Below, piece after piece: positions 59,301 to 64,000 of a stretch of 64,000 nt of DNA. The position numbers were made by a program, and so were the translations under genes. This stretch comes from Argentina anserina (lineage: Eukaryota > Streptophyta > Magnoliopsida > Rosales > Rosaceae). The notes beneath the pieces are model-generated. The model saw only the letters and a list, made by a program, of their open reading frames with translations, was not told the origin of the DNA and made no database searches. Where the stretch lies: contig NC_065878.1 of NCBI RefSeq assembly GCF_933775445.1, forward strand, positions 21,340,395 to 21,404,394, given 5' to 3'. How positions within the stretch are numbered: the first letter of the stretch is position 1; each line of letters opens with the position of its first letter.

Positions 59301-62300
59301 GGATGTTTTCTTCTATCTCAACATTATTTGAAAACAGATTAACAAGTGAAAACATGTTTTCTCATCACTAGTAATTCATCTAAGTAGACACTCACTGTAG
59401 TGAAATGAACTACATTTTGGTTTACTATGAAATGCTGACATACTTTAGTATCTATTAATTACTATGCTATATATGCTTTTCTTTTGTGTAACGTTTATCT
59501 GTGTATTTCCTGTATTCATATGTTCTTAATTTTTTTTAATGTACTTGTGGATCCTATATTTTCTGCACAGGCTACAAAAGATAAGCTTAAGCTAGAAGAA
59601 GAATATGGCCGCAAAACTAAACACATCCAGAAATTGTCAAACTCTGTTAGGTCTCTCCAGCAACAGATTCAGGATGCCGAGGAGCAGCATGCCAGAATTA
59701 CACAGGTTTAGTCTGTTTGCTATATTTACTAGCTGCAACTGTGTGAGTCCATATCACTGGCAGTACTCTAAATTTTAGTATCATATTAGCCAATTTAAAT
59801 GCAATCAAATTTAACATTATTTACAAAGTCATGTGTTTGATTTGGGGTTAGAGACTTAGAGTAGCATGGTGAGTAATGGTTGAAATAATGAGAAACTGGT
59901 CCAGGATTCAAAGGTATGGTGATCAAATATGAGAGATATTATTGATAGTATAAAGATCCCAGAATTTTGATTATGAAGCTGCAGTTTGCATTATACTAAA
60001 GCTGCAGGAAATTCTGGTCAATAGTTTCCTGAAGCTGCAGTTTGCATTATACTAAAAGTCATCAATCCATCATCAGTTTTCGGGTAATAATGAAGAAAAT
60101 AAAATAATTACGAATTCTTAAATTAAGTTTATCTAGGTCCTAGTCCTACAGTATAAAGCGACTGACAAAACTCTTCAATTTTTATGCTAATCAAGAAATT
60201 ATGAGTATTTGACAGATTGCAGTAAAAGACTTGTACATATATTTGGCGGTGGTTAAAGCTCAGGACTCACCATCATAATAACTTAATTAAGATATAAGGT
60301 GATTCTATTCAAACCCAAAGATTAATATTCATACTTGGGTTTTATGACAACTGCGTCCATCCAAAAGTATGGCAACACCATTGCTTTTTGACATTGTTAC
60401 CAATTTAGTTGCTAACATAAACTGCCACACAGTTTACGTATCTAAAAACAGAACAACTAAAATAAGAGTGGTAAGATGCATAAGCTATTGTTTCTGTTGT
60501 GAATCGGTCAACAAGTTAGTCAGAGAAACAGAACAAGCACAACAAGCCGAGAGAAACAACCACAAAGCTTGTGTTAACACAGATTTAAGGTGGTTCAGCA
60601 AATAGCTTCGCCTACATCCACCGGACAGAAACACACTTCCACTATATTAATAATAGGTACACAAGAAAGACTAGGAAAACACTTCTCTTCCTATCTTTCT
60701 CCTCTCTGCCCTCTCACCCTCTAACCGAGAATGGAACACACTTTGCTCTTTGTCTCTGCGATGCCTAAACCTAGAGCATAACCCTTCCTTATATAGCCAT
60801 AAGGACAAACATGTTTCCTCACCAAATAGGAATCCTATTCTTCATAGTGGTAGGCTGTAAAGCCTCCTCCTTCTCTGTAATCAACAAGGATTACAGGTAA
60901 ACCATCATCAATAAGGATTTCCTATCCTTACCGGAACACCATACTCTAAGAAACCATCTTAGTAAAAGCACATGGGCTGGAAACCCAACAGTTTCATAGC
61001 TCTGACACACTAATTTTGCACTCTTCCAGGCGGAAGAATCTGCAATGGAGGAAAAGCTGAAAGAATTACAAGATGAGGTTGCCACAGTTGAGTCAATGCT
61101 TGCAAGGTTGAAAATCATTTACTTATAATTTATGTTTTGCTTCCTGTAAATCAATGGCCGCAAGATTTAACCTAATGGCAGTTGCATCTTATGATTTATC
61201 AGGTTGAAGAAAGAAGAGAGTACCTTATCGGAACGGTTACAGAAGACAAGTACTGAAATCGGAAACATTACTGAAATGGTGCGGAATGTTTTACTTCACT
61301 TAGTTACTTCAAATTGTTTAGCACAAATTGTCACCAATAGATTTACCAAAGAAGTAATCTTAAAATACTGAAGAGCAACTTGCTGTCACCCTTTGCTCAG
61401 GTTCCCCCACCCCCTGTACAGACACACAATTTCTCAATATAAGTGAACTTTGGGTAACTGTATTTTTCTGAAACAGCTATGTACTGAATATGCCAAAGTC
61501 ACTTATATTGAGCAATTGTGTGTGCATGAACAGGGGATGGGGGAGCCTGAGCAACATCGACAATATTTCACAAACATATGCCAACATGAGGATAGTTGCT
61601 TTTATTATAACCCAAATTCTTAAATTAAATGACATGACTTAAGAAATTTTGTATTTTACTTCCTCTTCAGTGACATGATTATCTGATTTTGCCATGGGAG
61701 ATATTTTCCAGGTGTTTTGGGAGAAAGTTGGGATAAGTTAAGTCTTTAGGGTTATAGACAATAATTGTCTAATAAGTTTGTAAGATTTGTATAAACACAA
61801 AATTGTGGTTAACTTGTGATCATCTATAACATCTTTTTTGTAGCCTGCCCCACTCTTGAAATTGTTTATAATTGCATACTGCTATCGTAGATTCGAAGAA
61901 AAGAGAAGGATTGTCAAGACATCTCAAATAACATCCATGAGCTTCAGAGAAATCAAATTAATAAGGTGAGAACTCTCTATCTTGTTGTCTTTGATGTTTG
62001 GGAAAACTGCAGAGCGTTTCCTTTGTGGGCATATGCATATGCAATGAAATTTAACTCATTTCTTCTAAATGCATACGCATATGCATAGACAATAATCTCG
62101 TGCTAACATTTTACTAGAAATATCTTTCATACTCTGAGGAATTGTTTTGCTTAAACAGGTCACAGCTTTTGGTGGAGAGAAAGTGATGAGCCTTCTACAA
62201 ACAATTGAGAAGTATCATCAGAAATTCAAAAGCCCTCCAATTGGTCCGATTGGTGCCCATTTGGTGAGTGTGAGATATCCATAACCTGTACAAGTTTACC

Positions 62301-64000
62301 GAACTTTTATTCGTAATGTCATTTGTTGCTGTCTATGTTAAACTGTTACAGAATTAATACTTTAGATCGAGAAGTATTTGATTTTTCATACAGGAGTCCT
62401 TTCCAATTGGCTTTTGATTAGGTTGGAGAACATGCTAAGAGGTAGACCTTTGTGTAAAAAAAAATTCTGCAGACTTTGATTAGTGGAGATGTATGGGCAG
62501 CAACAATTGAAATTGCTATTGGAAGGTTGCTCAATGCTTTTATTGTAACAAATCATAAAGACTCTCAACTTCTTAGAGCATGTGCAAGGGAAGCCGACTA
62601 TAGTTACCTGCAAATTATCATATATGACTTTTCATTACCAAGGTAGAGATTATATTCTGTCTTATTCACTGCATATTGATTGTTTCTATGATTATGATTC
62701 CCCCTATTTCCTTTGTAGGTTGAATATTCCACCTCACATGCTTCCACAGACAAGACACCCAACTACTCTTTCTCTTCTCCACTCTGAAAATCATACTGTG
62801 GTAAATGTCCTGGTAGATGTGGTAAGCTCATCGGTTCTTCTGCTCATTTACATGATTTATCATCTGATATTGCTGATCTTCCAACTTCACATGATTGCTG
62901 AACCATGCTTTGTTTCCAGGGAAGTATTGAAAGGCAGGTCCTTGTCAAAAATTATCAGGAGGGAAAGGAAGTTGCTTTTGACCAGAGGATCCCCAATCTG
63001 AAGGAGGTCTATACTTTAGATGGGCATAAGATGTAAGCGAAAGATGCATCTCCTGTTTGTTTATGCATCCAATTACCTTATTGTCTAATTTTCGAAGGCA
63101 TGTGAAAACTAATTGATTTGGACAAGGAATTATTACTGTTGTTCAATTTGTTACCATTTCCAGCTGGGTTTTGCAGTCTCTCAATGAGTGTTCTCTTTTG
63201 TCTGGCTCTTAGGTTTTCGCGTAATGGTGTCCAAACCACTCTTCCTCTCAATAGACAACGCAGACCTGCTCGTCTCTGTGCTAATTATGAAGTTGAAATC
63301 AGTAATCTTAATAGACAAAAATCGGGTGTACAAGAAGAAGCTCAGCAGTTCAGGAGGAGAAAAAGGGATGAAGAAGACAAACTTCGGGATCTTAAAGAGG
63401 AACTCCAGAGTGTGAAGGTAATTATAATTTTCTTTCTAGATTTTATTCATCTTTATTACAAGTTTATGCTTTTAAAATGCATAGTCGTCCACATATGTTT
63501 ACTGGGGTGCCTCTTTCTGAGTTGGCACCATACCAACACTACCCTGTAAAATGAATTATTGTTTATATAAAAGTTGGCCCTACATTGGCCATGGTGGGGA
63601 GTAGGTAATGGGAATTTAAGGCTGAGCTAAGTGGGTGGGTTGAGCTATTGTTGGTTTTCTTTTAAGTATTTAATATTTTGCTGATCTGTATCATCTCTGC
63701 TGTCATGTTGATTATTTGTTGCTTCTTTCACCTTTTTGTTTTTGTTTTTTGTTTGTTTTTATTTTCGTAGAGGAGGTGCTTGAAGGCTGACCATGATTTG
63801 GCCTCTAAGAGACTAGCTATTCAAGACAGTGCATATGATGTGGAAGCCAATACATCACCTGCATCAACTGTTGATGATCTTCATCAAGACATTTCAGTAT
63901 GTTTCTTAGTACTTTATGCTATGTTTCACTTTATTACATAAATTTCTTTTGACTAAGTTGTCCTACTTTGGATGATCACCAGAAAATTCAAGAGGAGATT
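56388..64000 (+). CDS. SMC6: SMC6, structural maintenance of chromosomes 6 (partial)
   Basis: ATPase of the SMC5/6 complex, which acts in DNA repair, replication-fork recovery and meiosis (Arabidopsis SMC6B/MIM). Exons placed: 56388-56529, 56671-56776, 56900-57033, 57450-57505, 57718-57804, 57871-58191, 58781-58900, 59571-59705, 61030-61106, 61203-61278, 61891-61965, 62159-62263, 62473-62642, 62719-62821, 62920-63032, 63213-63417, 63771-63896 and 63983-64000 (cut by the edge). This gives 723 residues of an expected 1050-1060. IVQKIRLENFMCH opens the head. Walker A GQNGSGKS (44-51) is split by intron 1. A long coiled coil runs from about residue 185. The hinge is at about 465-600 (PPIGPIGAHLTLISGD, WAATIEIAIGRLLNAFIVTN). 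The second coiled coil begins at EVEISNLNRQ. The Walker B head half lies outside. No lesions seen. Confidence 0.95.
59974..60056. repeat. 27-bp direct repeat in SMC6 intron 8
   Basis: TGAAGCTGCAGTTTGCATTA plus seven bases occurs at 59974-60000 and again at 60030-60056. Confidence 0.85.
60495..60990. mobile_element. Solo LTR in SMC6 intron 8
   Basis: A 496-bp sequence begins TGTTGTGAATCGG and ends GAAACCCAACA, with terminal TGTTG/CAACA. It is flanked by a perfect 5-bp duplication GTTTC (60490-60494 and 60991-60995). No second LTR or interior is present, so it is the product of LTR-LTR recombination. Confidence 0.88.
61393..61554. repeat. Long hairpin (inverted repeat) in SMC6 intron 10
   Basis: Arms 61393-61453 and 61493-61554 are near-perfect inverted copies (GCTCAGGTTCCCCCACCCCCTG against GCTCAGGCTCCCCCATCCCCTG read from the other side). 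They enclose a loop of about 39 nt. It may be a small foldback element or an RNA hairpin. I found no target duplication. Confidence 0.75.

Noticed and set aside
1..64000. CRISPR arrays, operons, bacterial-type promoters
   Set aside because: None present; spliced genes and transposons show this is plant nuclear DNA.

Overview
The window is plant nuclear DNA. Its genes have GT-AG introns, several gene families are plant-specific (PXY/TDR receptor kinase, QWRF proteins, EAR-type C2H2 repressors, AMEIOTIC1/DYAD), and the AT-rich spacers are full of transposon remains. The proteins look eudicot. Rosaceae is possible but is only an impression.

Layout. 1-3988 (minus): two tandem zeta-crystallin-type quinone oxidoreductase genes, one with an organelle-targeting-like leader and one (cut by the window edge) without. 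4.5-9 kb: a MULE-type MITE, a decayed coding locus interrupted by a LINE fragment, and a hAT-like MITE. 9.9-13.5 kb (plus): DYAD/SWITCH1/AM1, a meiotic entry and cohesion regulator. 14.5-16.8 kb (plus): intronless splicing factor SF1/BBP. 19.5-21.8 kb (plus): RNA polymerase III subunit RPC4, with tRNA-like A/B boxes just upstream. 22.0-22.6 kb: a complete TRIM. 24.1-25.9 kb (minus): an unrecognised tail-anchored protein. 26.7-31.1 kb: a young 4.5-kb LTR retroelement whose long ORF shows no gag, protease, RT or integrase motifs that I can recognise. 31.5-39.4 kb: an RPL15 pseudogene, a gene-fragment-carrying TIR element, a short LINE copy, a MITE, a second TIR element carrying an LRR-kinase fragment, and an sHSP pseudogene. 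42.5-46.3 kb (plus): PXY/TDR, with an upstream ORF whose stop overlaps the start codon. 47.4-49.2 kb (minus): a QWRF/DUF566 protein. 50.1-51.0 kb: an intact hAT-type non-autonomous element. 53.2-54.4 kb (minus): a ZAT-type C2H2 repressor. 56.4-64.0 kb (plus, runs off the edge): SMC6, with a solo LTR and a long hairpin in two introns.

The genes form no operon or cluster apart from the quinone-oxidoreductase tandem pair. DYAD and SMC6 both act on meiotic chromosome or genome integrity but are 43 kb apart, so this is probably coincidence. Exon borders were placed by hand from splice motifs, reading frame and remembered family sequences. No database search or computation was run.
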